Source of the DNA: Gonium pectorale
Taxonomy: Eukaryota; Chlorophyta; Chlorophyceae; Chlamydomonadales; Volvocaceae
Length of the DNA: 24,432 bases
Assembly: GCA_001584585.1 (NCBI GenBank)
Contig: LSYV01000052.1
Coordinates: 1-24,432 of the forward strand
Direction: 5' to 3'
In this document: positions 8,261-18,997 of the stretch, piece by piece
How positions within the stretch are numbered: the stretch's first letter is position 1
Layout of the letters: each line of letters starts with the position of its first letter
Translations under genes and position numbers: made by a program
The notes under the pieces: generated by a model
The model's input: only the letters and a program-made list of their open reading frames with translations
Told to the model about the DNA's origin: nothing
Databases searched by the model: none

Positions 8261-11200
8261 ATGGCGACGGCAGAGATGGTGTCCGCGTACGGCACGCTGG
8301 GTGTGCAGGCGTCGGCCAGCCGCGCCGAGGTGGGCTTGGGTTCCTCTTGGACCTGTTTCCTGGCGGCCAAGCGCAGATAAACGGCGATGTATGTTGCTCT
8401 GGGCACTCCCCTCACGCTGCCAGCAGGCTGGGTAGGGCGGCGGCTGTGCTGTCGCTGTAGTGCGCCCGTCTGGTGGTGCCCGAACCCGCCTCGCCAGCTT
8501 CAGAACCATGCACCTATTATTACAGTCGCTTCTGATGGAATGGGTGCGGTCAGGGCTGTGCGACCCGGCTCGGTTACTGTGCCGCTCTGCGAGTTCTCAC
8601 TCCGCCCGCCCTTGCTCAGTTCGCTCCAGGCCTGTGCTGACTCCCCGCATGCGGCCCTGGCCGTACTGACCCCTACCCTGCCTTACCATGCTGTACTGTT
8701 CCTATCCGCCAGGTGAAGGAGGCGTTTATCAAGCTCTGCAAACAGTACCACCCGGACAGAGTGTCCGCAGGGGAGCGGGCGGTCGCAGAGGTGGGGTCAG
8801 GGCGGGATCTGCGGGGATGGGCACAGAGGGGCGATGGCAACCGCAGGGGGAGAGGTCGGGCGCACGGTTGGGGGCATGGGGACTATGATTGCTTTCCACG
8901 CATTGCAGCGCATGCCTTCCTGCGCGCCTCCTCTCGCCTCATGCGCTTGGGTTTATGGCCAGGTGTGCAGGCAGGGCCTTTCCACGGTCCCCCTGGGGCG
9001 GGTAGCTGGAGGTACGAGCGACCAGGCCCACAGCGGGCGCCGCAATCGCCAGGTGGCCGGCAGGAACCAGGGATGTAGGAACCTGTATGGCGGTGCTGTT
9101 CGTACACAATGAGTGTCACGGTCGCCCTCTTGGAGCCGCGAGCTCGATCCTCCACGAAGAGCCGCCTGCGCCCAGTACGGACTCTCCTCCTGAGACCGGG
9201 GCGACGCACATCCCACATGCTCGCAGGCCCGGTTCCGGGAAATCAAGGCCGCGTACGACACCATCCTGCGCGGTGAGGCAGGGCCACCCGGAGGCCTTAC
9301 CTGCGCGGCTACGGTGGTGGCAAGCTGTCACTTTCTTTCTGCATGCGCGCTCTGTCCACCTGTCTGTCACCGTTGGGCATGCAGGGCTCATCGAGCCGCG
9401 CGTGCGTCCGTGCCCTCCGGTGCAGGCATCTGGCGGCTGTGTGCCGCTTAACACCCATTTCAGACGCGCGATGATGCCAACATACCGAACATAACTTTCG
9501 TGCCCTGTATTAATACCATCGCAGGCCAAGCTGGGTACAACGTGCCGCCGCCGGGCTCGGCGCCCAACCCCAAGTGAGACCCTCCGGACTACCTCGCACA
9601 TACATATAGAAGTGCACCGCCAGTGGGGCAAGCATGGGGGTTTTGCGGTTTCCTCGGCGTGCGATGGGGGCAAAGGCGCAGAGCGAGGGGTGTCGAGACT
9701 CTTGTAATTTTGCCACGGCTCCCCGCCTATCCCCCCTGCGAGTTGCTAGTCCGCGCCTCCCACCCAGGTACCAAGCCCCGCTGCCCGGCCCCCGCCGCCA
9801 GGTACGCCCGTGCCTACTATCGGGCACACGGCATGGGCATGGACTTCGGGGAGTGGGGCCCTGTGCGCTGCGGCGGCCCCTTTGGGGGGTTCGCGACAGA
9901 GACGGACTTCTACCGTGCCATGTTCAGGTGGGTGGGCGGGGAGGGGAGGGATTTAGCCACGTTGCGGGGCCAGTTGCGGGGCATCCTGCGCGCAGGGGCG
10001 AGCAGCAACCCCTTGACTCCTCCGCTGTCTCGCAGCCCATGCCCCATCAAGCCCACACCCGCACCCACCGCGCTCAGCTACCCGCCATGCCTGTCCACCA
10101 CATCCCCGGCCCCGACCCACAAAGGCTCTTGGCAGATGGCGCGGAACCATGCGATGCTCGCCCGTCCCCCCTCCCCGTCCCTCCAAGTCCAGCCCCGCTA
10201 CTCGGACATGATGAACTATGTAGTCCTACTCTCCAGCCATCATTCAGCTTTGCCTATGGACTGAGTAAACCCCGCCCCTCCCCTCCCCCTCCTCTCCCAG
10301 GACTACCCGCAACAACCCCTTTGTGCTCATCGCATCTGGACTGCTGGCCATCCCCGCCATCTCCATGCTCGTGTCGTTGGGCAACGGGTGAGTAACGGCC
10401 ATGCCCCATCACAGGTCCCTGTAGCTCGGGGAAAGTGGCCCCTGGGACGCTGGGACGCCGCCGCAGCGGGCCCAATGGGGCTATCTCCTTACATCACGCC
10501 AGAGCTACCCTAGTTTTGGTTAAACACCTGCAGAGTGGGGCATGTAACGGTGGTGTCGGCAGCGGGTGGGGGCTCCATTGCACGTTTCCTTACAGCGGGG
10601 GGGGGGCTGCTCTGATCGGCACCAAAGGGCGTCGAGGGCGCAGCTGGTGATGTGGTAGGCTGCAGCTGCAGGCACGGCAGGTTGGAGCCTGAGTGGGCGC
10701 TGAGCTGCAGCCGACGCTTTTACTTCCCCCTCACTAACGGACTCCTTTATCCCCTATCCTGCGTCTACTCAGCACGTCAGCACCCGGCCCACCCTCATTA
10801 CAGCGAACACGGAAGCCACCGGCGCAACGTTCACGCTATTTGAGCGACATCGTGCCGCTTTCCTTCGGAGCGACCACCGCTCCTCCACACAGCCGGGTCA
10901 CCCCATGCCCCCCCTCCCCGTGTTGCCACCCGATTTCCGTCCTCTGCGCAACCGCGTCCCCTCGCCCCGGGGTGCCCCCCGATGCAGGGACACGGAGTGG
11001 ATCAAGCAGTTCCGGGACCAGGGCCTGCATGTGTTCGGGCACGAGAGCCTGCGGGCCAACGGGCGCGACGCGGTGGGCATCAACCCGTTCGCCATCCGGC
11101 GCCTGGAGGTGCGGGGCAGGGAAGAGCCGGGCCGGGCTGCGTGCTGCGTGGTGGATAGGGTGGGACAAGGGGGCGGCGGATGCGCAGGTGCGGGACGGCG

Positions 11201-12052
11201 TGCTCCATTGCCGGTTGACGCACCGTGGGACGGGGTCTACGCGGGGGATGGGCACTGTTCTTATTTTGGAACGGGGGGGTCAAAGCAGCTGCAACCCCGC
11301 CGCTGCTGCCCACGGTTCCCAGCTGTAAGCAGGGAACACAGCTCCGGGGCCTCCCGTGGGGGCCTCCCGAGCACTGGGGTGCTCATCCCCTCGCCCGGAC
11401 CAGCTTCGCCGGCTCACAACGGAACCAGCAGCATTCACCTAGGTGGCTTGCACGGCCGCCCGGGGGCCGGTCATGAGCGCATCCCCTGCTCTCCGCTGCT
11501 GTGCTCGTGTCTCCTCGCGCAGCTCGGCCCATGCCAATTAACCAGCTATAACCAGCATGTGACTCATGCATGCGCTCGACTGGCTTCCGCCAGCCTGTTT
11601 TGCATGCCGGCCTGTGAAGTCACCGAGCCCGCCTCGTTGCCGCACGCTCAGGACTTGCATGATTCGTACATCTACAAGAGCGACAAGTATGCGCACCTGC
11701 GCAGGTGCGAGCGTGCGGCAGGGCTGGGCAAAGTGGAAAAATGCGCTGGGACCTGGCTCTGGCCTTACGGATTGGCCGGGTGGCGCCAGCTCCAGCTCTT
11801 AACGGGCGGCGAGGAACACGGGCAGCGCAGGCAAACACGGTTCTGCTTGTCGCAGCTGACGCACCTCCTGACCGCTGTTGAGGCCTTGTCCTGCATTTCT
11901 GCTACCCAGTGACGTGTTTCCCCAGTCTCTCTGGATGGGTGCGGTCTCCGGGCCACATACCTGACTCCCGTGCGCCGGTGCTGTTCCGCAGGCCGGCGGC
12001 TGGCGCTGCCTCCGACTCCACTGACGAGGCCCCCCGCCCCGCTGGCGCATAG
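8261..12052 (+). CDS. J-domain (DnaJ-like) protein with one transmembrane segment, 9 exons, 229 aa
   Basis: An Hsp70 co-chaperone of the class with only a J domain. Exons: 8261-8329, 8713-8790, 9227-9272, 9525-9573, 9802-9927, 10301-10387, 10988-11108, 11652-11704, 11992-12052. All introns are GT-AG and the 690 nt end in TAG. An in-frame TGA lies just upstream of the first ATG. Residues 10-64 are the J domain: AYGTLGVQASASRAEVK (helix I), EAFIKLCKQYHPDR with the HPD triad at 36-38, then ARFREIKAAYDTILRG (helix III). A proline-rich linker (68-80) and an aromatic/glycine-rich stretch (82-122) follow. Residues about 130-149 are hydrophobic enough for one membrane span. The tail (153-229) is polar and contains GHESLRANGRDAVGINPF. 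There is no zinc-finger or substrate-binding domain. The layout recalls small membrane J proteins of plants such as AtDjC72, but the membrane is unknown. Exons 7-9 are less certain than 1-6. Confidence 0.85.
10781..10987 (+). other. Possible in-frame alternative 5' extension of J-protein exon 7
   Basis: The simple model joins 10387 to 10988. A second acceptor, ACGTCAG at 10774-10780, has the same phase, and from 10781 the frame runs without a stop straight into exon 7. Using it would insert 69 residues right after the membrane span. The first part, TRPTLITANTEATGATFTLF, looks protein-like. The second part is proline-rich and resembles an intron end. It is either an alternative exon or a chance open intron. 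Confidence 0.25.
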
Positions 12053-13006
12053 GAGACCGGGCGCGGCCCCACGTCGTTGAGAGAAGGAATGCGGTTGATT
12101 AACGGCAGGAGGGATGGCGCAGAGCTGCAAAGACAGAGGGGATGCACCTCCATGTGCAAAGCGAATGAGCATTGGCGAGAGACAGGGCCGCGCTGTTACG
12201 CGCGCTGGCGTGGCGCCAAGTGTGGTGTGCAAGGGGATTTTAGGTGTTCATTGTGCTACCGGTAGGCACTGGACTCAATTGGCGATGGATGGGCGCCCGT
12301 GCGCCTCCCTGCGCCAGGAGCTGCTTGCCAAGAAAGCGAGGGTGCGGTAGTTTGGTGCGCAGAGCGGGAGTGGGGCGGGTGGTGGTGGATAGCAGGCCAG
12401 GGCCCAGGGGGGCGGCGTATGCTAGCTGCTGGGCTGATTCTTTTGTAGCACTTGCCAAGTAAGCTCCCTGACTCTCCAGGGGCGAGGGGTGGGCTTGATG
12501 CAGTGGCCATCCGCTGGGTGGGAGACGAGGGGGCCGCGTGCACGGAAGTTTCCATGCCTGGGCGGTTATCATGTACTGCTGGGTTGGTCTTTTCACCGTA
12601 CCGCATGACCGAGCGAAGGGCTTACCGCTGTACCAACTCACGCGCCGATATCGCTGGTGGCCCAGGGATGCGAACGGCGGGAGCGAGGGATAGGCGGATC
12701 TGCAAGCCCAGAGTTTGTCCAGAGTTTGCCGTCTGGGTCTGTGAACCAGGTCCCCACTGTGGGGTCCATGCGCCGCATAGTGAAGCACCAAAAAGCAGGC
12801 TTTGCTTTGGGGGATGGAGGGGGGCGGGTAATCTTGTCATCCTTGGCTTGAGGGCTGCGCTTACAAGCTTGGGCGCTGAGTGGGTGTGTAGCGTCGAGGC
12901 ACATGCTTTGTCGCCGTTCCAGTGACCGGGCCTTGCAATGGGCGGAAGCTTACGCAGTATGCACGAACCAGTACGACCTCCTAACATGATAGGGCGCACG
13001 CCACCA
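12053..13006. other. Convergent 3' spacer between the J-protein gene and ALG8
   Basis: Contains the 3' flanks of two genes pointing at each other. Short frames on both strands show no family resemblance. The only clear signal is the minus-strand TGTAA behind ALG8. No plus-strand TGTAA was found for the J-protein gene. Confidence 0.55.
12861..12865 (-). terminator. TGTAA polyadenylation signal for ALG8
   Basis: TTACA on the plus strand reads TGTAA on the minus strand, about 140 nt past the ALG8 stop codon. TGTAA, not AATAAA, is the usual polyadenylation signal in Chlamydomonas and its relatives. Confidence 0.5.
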
Positions 13007-16000
13007 TTAAGAGCGCTTTTGCTTCCATGCCGCCGAAGCCGCCGCGCCCGCCTCCCGGAGCCACTCCGCCGCCATGTCGTACCACACTGACAGGACCCCC
13101 AGGCTGCAATACACCGACGTAGCCATCAGCGGTACAAACGGCAGCCGCGTCGCCAAGCCCGGAATCACATGCACGTGTACTACGCTGCAGTACAACTCCA
13201 GGACGGCAAAGCCCACGATGTATAGCCGCCCCGCGCCACCCAGCAGCGGCGCCGGCCGCTGCTTGCCGCACGCTTTCCCGCCGTGCAGCGCGGCGAGGGC
13301 CATGTGTGACACTACAGCGTACGACAGCGTAAGCAGGATCTTGACGCCGTACTCCTCCGGGCGGAAGAGCAGCGGCAGCAGGCCGTAGTGACCGGCTGCG
13401 GACAATAGCAGGAAGCGCCGCGCGGCGGTGCGGCTGGTCACCGCATCCACCGCCAACGGCAGCAGGGCCTGCGGCAGGGCGGCGGCATGGTATGGTATGG
13501 TGGGACATATTTAAGGACGGCAAGCTAGCGCAGCGTGAAAGTCATCCCCCGTGTGCAGTGACGCTGGGCTTCGCAGGCGCATACGCCAAGCGGCAAGGCA
13601 AAGGTGGGAAGTGCGCTGTCCGTGCCAGGGCCACTGCGCCTGTGCTGCAAGCGGCTTCCCCAGCTTGGCCATCCGCCGACCCGTCCCCAGCCGCCTTTCT
13701 CCAGTCATCAGAGGACGCAGGACAATGCTGACTGTGTTAGGCAATATCGCATCCAGCTACGCGATGCAGCTCTATGGGAGGCCCCGTCCACCTCGCCGCC
13801 GCCGCGCCGACCCAGTCCGGACCCGCAACTCCCAATCGCCACGAGTACACCGCTCGCGCGAACAAGACTCACCACGAGCACCGCCTTCTCGTGCACGTGG
13901 TAGCCGTACACAAAGCCGCACAAGAAGCAGTACGACAGCGCCCGGGCTAACGTACGGCGGACGTACTGCGGCCGGTCGTCGCCGGCCCACAGCGCGGCCA
14001 GGCAGGGCAGCAGCGCCAGCAGCACCGCCGCCGCCGTGGCGCCAGGTGTCACCTGTGAGGAGGGGCGAGGGGCAAGGCACTCGCCTGGATTGTGGGCGTG
14101 CAGATCGGAGGACGTTCTGGTCGCGAGCCACCAGGTCCTGACAAGCTGACGGAGAAGGTCGGTGCAGTGTGTGCCCCGCGGTTGGCCCCGGGGCCAGCGG
14201 TCTGCGTTTCGCTCGTCGAGGGTTTGGCCAGGAAGCGTGCTGGCAAGAGCAGGAGGGCCCCATAGAACAAAACGAGAGTGTCAGCACGCTGGCAGAGCCC
14301 CCGGTGCCGGTGACGGGTCCACCCACACGCACGGGCCCGCAGCCAGCTCCGCCCCTGCAGCGGCCGCGACGAGCGGCCTCCCTGCTCCCTGCTATGCACA
14401 AGATTATCCCTTGTACGGCACTTGCATGCTCCCTCTTCCCCGCCATCCCCCTTCGCCTTCTCTCCAATTGCCTCCGAGGCCTGCCTCCCTCCCTCTCCTT
14501 GCTGTTACCCCCCCCCCCCACGCTGTTCACGCGGGCCCCACACACACGCGGGCCCCACCTGCGGCAGTACGGCAAACCTGGACACGCCCACCCGGCCATC
14601 TGCGGTACGGCAGCGTCACGCGGGGCGGCATCGGTCTGTTAAGCAAGATGTGGCGCCGAGGGCCATGTCTTGACGCCCTGCCTCACGGCGTCCGAAACAC
14701 GTGCGCCTGCCTCGTTCACCCACCAACCTTGCCTTGCTGCCTCGCTGCTTGCACGAGCCTCGTCGAAACCCGCACGCACACGCATCTGCGCACACGAAGC
14801 GTCCCCCGCACCCCGCACCCCGCATTCCCCGCCGCGCACCCGCCATGTTGGCGGCCGCCCGCCGCGCGCGCAGCCCCAGCAGCGCCATCTCCCGCATCAC
14901 GCTGCCGCGCGGCAGCAGCGCGCCCAATAGCCGCGGCAGCGTGGCCGCCAGCAGCTTGTCCGCTGCGGCGTACGGCGCCCAGGCGTTGGCGGCCCAGTAG
15001 GCGTGCAGCAGGCCGCGGCCGAAGGGAAACAGCCGCCGAAGGAGCTGCAGAGGGACAAGTAGAGGGGATGTGAGGGCTGTCAAGGAGCCTTTACGAAGGG
15101 GAGAACGCGACGGATACTGGTAACCGCCTCACCGCGCCCCAACCCAGCACGCCACAACGCCACCGCCGCTCTTCTACGCCGCGCCAGCCCGTACCTTGTC
15201 AAGGCAACCCCCGAAACACTCTTGTGTCATCTCATGAATCCCTCCATGATCACGCCTACGTCAGTCCCCGGCCCCGGCGGCTTCCAATGCGGGCCCAACC
15301 CTGCACGCCATCCCCCATCAGCTGCCGCCCCAACAAGGGCCCCTCGCCCGTCTGCCCGCGCTCTGGACCTCCCAACCCAGAAAGGCATCCGGTGTGTGTA
15401 TGCGCCTTCCGCACGACAAATGCTCATCCGTACGCCTAACCGCCACCACCCACCTGCGGCAGCTGCCCCATGGCAATGAAGGGCCCGAAGGACGCCGCGA
15501 ACACCGCTAACACGCAGCCGCCAAGGAGCGCCAGCCGCCCCGCCGCCATAGACCAGGAGAAGGGGCCCCTCCCGCCACTGCCGCTGCCGCGGCTCCGCGC
15601 CGCTGCCTTCCGGCCAGCGGCATCCGCCAGCGACACGGCCGACGGCGCCCGCGGTTCGCCGTCACCGCCCTCGTCGCCGCCGGGGCGCTTGGCGGCGCCG
15701 CCGCCATTACCGCTGCCGCCGCCGCACTCCATCACGTAATGCCTTAGCAGGTAGACAAAGTACGCGGGTGCGGCGTAGAGGAAGAGGTGCTTCATGTTTA
15801 GCACGATCGCGAAGAGGAGCCCCGACAACAGGTGGCGGCCGGTGCGAGCGGCGTGCAGCGACCAGAGCAGCACGCCTGTGGGGGATTTCAGGGGGATGCC
15901 GGGCGGCACACAAGGCGGCAAGGGCCAGGGCGGGGGCTTGGGCGGGCAAGCTCGATAAGAAAGGTCCGATGGCGGTGATAGGAAGAGGCAAGGATGCAAG

Positions 16001-18621
16001 TTTTGCAAGCGCGTCAAAGCAACTTTGTGTGCCCACCACGAGCGCCACTTGAACCCTGTTAACTTGACTCCTTCCATGCTTGGTCGGCACGCCGAAGCAG
16101 GCAATACACCCGCGAGAGCCGCCTGTGACGGCTTTCTCCGAGGCCGCCGGAAGTCTTGAACCCCTGTTTTCGGCTTTGCCATCCCCCAGCCCTGTGTGGG
16201 CTGCTTTCTCGCCCACACTTCACATGTTCAACTCTGGCTTTACCCTCCGCCCAGCCTTTCCCGCCGCCTTGCCGGCCCCACGCCTCCGCCCACACCCACC
16301 TACATTCCACACCCGCCACCAACCAGGCACTCACAAGCGCTCCGCTGTGCACCGCGCAGTGGGGAACAGCGGTCCCTTACATCGTTTGCTCCCTTGGCAG
16401 CGTTGCGGCGGTCACTGCCTCTTTTGGGCTTGTACCGGCTCCAGCCAGCGTCGGCTGAGAAGCGCAGGCACCCGCCCACCCACTCATCGCCCAGCGGCCC
16501 ACCCATCCGCCCGCACAGCCAGCCAGCCACCCACCCACCCATGAGGATTCCATTGTACTGGAAGTGGACGTGGTCCACGAGCAGCAGGCCCGCACAGCAT
16601 GACACCAGAAAGAAAAGCAAGAGTCCGGACTGCAACGCCGGACGTCGCTGCTGCGACAGCGGGGGCGTCCCCGCAGCGGCTCCGCACCCGCTTCCGCTGC
16701 CGATGCGGATTCCGGCAGCATGCTGCTGCTGATGCGGCTCCTCCTCCTGCACCTCATCGGGGCCGGAGCTGGCCACGTCCCTGCGGCATGGAGGGGCGCT
16801 GTTCTGACCGCGGGCCGAACCGTGAAACCGTGTCCCCGGGGCGGGCGGAGCTGATTCCGCTCCAGGCCAGGCGCCTAGGGCTCTGGTGGGCCAAGCCATC
16901 CGCCGCCACAGCAGGGCCACGGGAGACGGCCGGCAGCTGCCAGCCGCCAAGCAAGGCCCGCCCGGCTGCGGCACGTCCCAGGGCCGGCGGCGCTCGGCAA
17001 AGCCCCGTGACGCCGTACGCACGCAGCAACGTGCCCGCGTGCCGGGCGCAGTAAGCCACTCAGCGCCCGGCCGGACACAACGCCCATCCTTGTCAGCCCC
17101 AATCGTGCACACCGGCAGGCTCACTGGCCCCTCAGCCCCGCCGCCCCTCACCTGGCCAGCGCATACGCGGCCGCCAGCAGCAGCAGGTCGGTCACAATGA
17201 CGGAGCCGCGCTGGGGTGCGCGGGGCGGGGGGATGAAGGCGGGAAGCGGGAGGGTCAAGAGGCTGGAAGGCGTTGGCAGGTGGCGAAGTCCGTGAGGGGC
17301 AGACGGGTGGATCGGGATGGGTTTGGCGGACTGCGGCGGCGCCGGTTCGGCCACGCAAAGCCACGCTGTACTGCCCTGGCCTGAATGCGTCCTCGGCGCC
17401 TTGCCCGACCGGTCAGCGCTCAGCTGTGCGCTCGGGCTGCGCATTCCCCGCCGGTCCCCGTCATTACCACCCAGCCTAATCCTGTGGCGGGGCAGCGCCT
17501 CATGGGGCCACACTTCATCACCTGTCACCCAACGCCTGCCCTCTACTTCCCGCCAGCGGATGCTTATTCTGAGGAGTGCCAGCTCCCACCTACTTTGCCC
17601 CACCGCCCCTGCCGCCACCGGCCCTGCCTCATCGGTCATCCCTCCTGCCCCAGCGACCCTGTACCGGACCTGGAACAACACGGTGGCCGTGCTGGCGTAC
17701 TCGAGGTTGGCCACCACCAGCATGGCGGGGTCGGCCAGCGCCGCCAGCCGGGATAGGAGCCACTCGAACCAGGCAAACAGCGGCGGGTAGTCCAGGGTCC
17801 ACTCGGAGGTGGCCTCCACGTACCTGGGCGGTAGGGCGCGGAGGGAGGGGCGGGGGGTAGAGGGTTGGAAGGCATTCTCAGTAGAGAAGCCCTGGGCCGC
17901 ATACTGCTCCCGACCGTTAAGAACTGGCTGAGCGCTGCGTGTGGGAGGGGCCAGGGTCCCTGGTGAGCGCACTCCCGGTTATTGCCGATGCCGCGCCTCC
18001 CGGTGGTCCTGTGCATGTATGGACCACATGGCCGGGTGGTTTGACGGGTTTATTAGCCGAGAGGGGCGGGGTGTGTGTGGTGGGGGGGAGGGGCAGGGAG
18101 GGGAGGGGCGGGGAGGGAGGGTGTGTGGGAGGGAAGGGGGGGGGGGAGAGTAAAGGGGGTCGGCGGGGTGGCAGGCGAGGGCGGAAGGGGGGAGAGGAGC
18201 GGGGGTAAGGGTTTTTGGGCACCGCGGAGGCAGCAGCAGGGAGCAACGCGCTCCATTGCCGTGTCGTGGCTGCGGGGTATTTGTGTACCGTGAATGTGTG
18301 CCATGCGTTCGTCAGGCCCCGGCCCGAGACCCTTTCCCCTGGCCGCCCCATCTCCAAGCAGCGCTTCCATCCTAGTTCCTCTACCCCGTGCGCCGACTCG
18401 CCGCAGGCAGCCAGGTCACCCGCCTCCCGCCTCCGCCCCCACCATTTGGAGATTGGCAGGCTGTGGGTGATGGCAAGCCAGTTGCGGTGCACTTCGAAGT
18501 CGGTGGACCGGTAGCATGGCACCAGCAGCAGCTTCACCGCCGTGGCCACGGTCGCCAGCTGCAGGCATGCCGCCCCGAGGAAGGGCGACGATCTGACACT
18601 TTTTGCAGCCCCCCTCCCCAT
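13007..18621 (-). CDS. ALG8: ALG8: dolichyl-P-glucose Glc1Man9GlcNAc2-PP-dolichol alpha-1,3-glucosyltransferase, 9 exons, 647 aa
   Basis: Multi-spanning ER enzyme (GT-C fold, ALG6/ALG8 family) that adds the second glucose to the lipid-linked N-glycan precursor. Exons on the minus strand: 18621-18443, 17823-17670, 17210-17152, 16780-16539, 15875-15454, 15044-14840, 14599-14559, 14052-13873, 13468-13007. All are GT-AG, phases match, and the 1944 nt end at 13007. Key blocks: [20 protein letters not shown] (39-58), the first luminal loop with the acidic residue thought catalytic in this family; [19 protein letters not shown] (63-81); [14 protein letters not shown] (199-212); [20 protein letters not shown] (237-256); [15 protein letters not shown]; the 41-nt exon 7 giving [23 protein letters not shown] (484-493); [22 protein letters not shown] and FAVLPQ fit ALG8 better than ALG6 (which has DYEAQRHW and WGLDYPP). 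It is longer than human ALG8 (526 aa) because of inserts at about 132-178 and 262-316. The start is the first Met of the open exon. Confidence 0.95.
18061..18195. repeat. G-rich low-complexity tract in ALG8 intron 1
   Basis: About 130 nt of almost pure purine on the plus strand, with many runs of three or more G including a run of ten around 18139. On the transcribed sense strand this is a C/T tract. It could form G-quadruplexes on the non-coding strand and, in the pre-mRNA, a long polypyrimidine stretch. Confidence 0.7.
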
Positions 18622-18997
18622 GGCGCGCTTCGGTAACTATGATGGGCAGAAGAGCGCGCGGAAGCAAAGGGGGTTAGGTCCGGGGCACGCTAACGACGTT
18701 TGCTACATGATATGCATGAGCCAAGGGTATGATCACGTTCAACCGATGATTGCGTTGAGATTGGGTAAGCAGACAAGTTCCACGCGCACGACTACGACAC
18801 GAGTCCGTTCTTCGTTGCCCTTCACACTCAGATCGCTCTCATACAGTGTTGGTCTTCGGAAACATATTCGCTCTGTACCTGATGTATGCCTTGCCCAACT
18901 TGCGTGCCTGACCGCCAAACTTCCCCAACTTACACGTTCCGCCAATGCCTGGACCTGTATCATAACGCAAGGTCTGAGTGCGAACTGACAGGGCATC
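18622..18997. promoter_or_regulatory. Bidirectional promoter region between ALG8 and VPS26
   Basis: The two start codons face away from each other with only about 376 bp between them. Both 5' leaders and promoters must therefore share this stretch or overlap. It is less GC-rich than the flanking exons, and I saw no TATA box. The inferred VPS26 leader ends at the ATG at 18998-19000. Confidence 0.55.

Noticed and set aside
9766..9801. Earlier acceptor (CACCCAG, then GTACCAAG) for J-protein exon 5
   Set aside because: It would shift the frame away from the aromatic/glycine-rich segment and the donor at 9927. The second acceptor at 9801 keeps both.
10543..10547. TGTAA on the plus strand within the J-protein gene
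   Set aside because: It lies in intron 6 with coding exons downstream, so it is not the gene's polyadenylation signal, though premature use cannot be excluded.
10905..11912. Long 335-codon plus-strand frame
   Set aside because: It contains the true J-protein exon 7 but runs on through its donor into intron 7. The conserved chain and phases support splicing at 11108.
13772..14599. 275-codon minus-strand frame inside ALG8
   Set aside because: It starts at the 41-nt micro-exon but in another frame and reads through introns and exon 8. It is a shadow of ALG8.
14162..15073. 303-codon plus-strand frame
   Set aside because: Antisense to ALG8 exons 6-7 and introns, rich in Pro/Ala/Arg. A GC-bias shadow.
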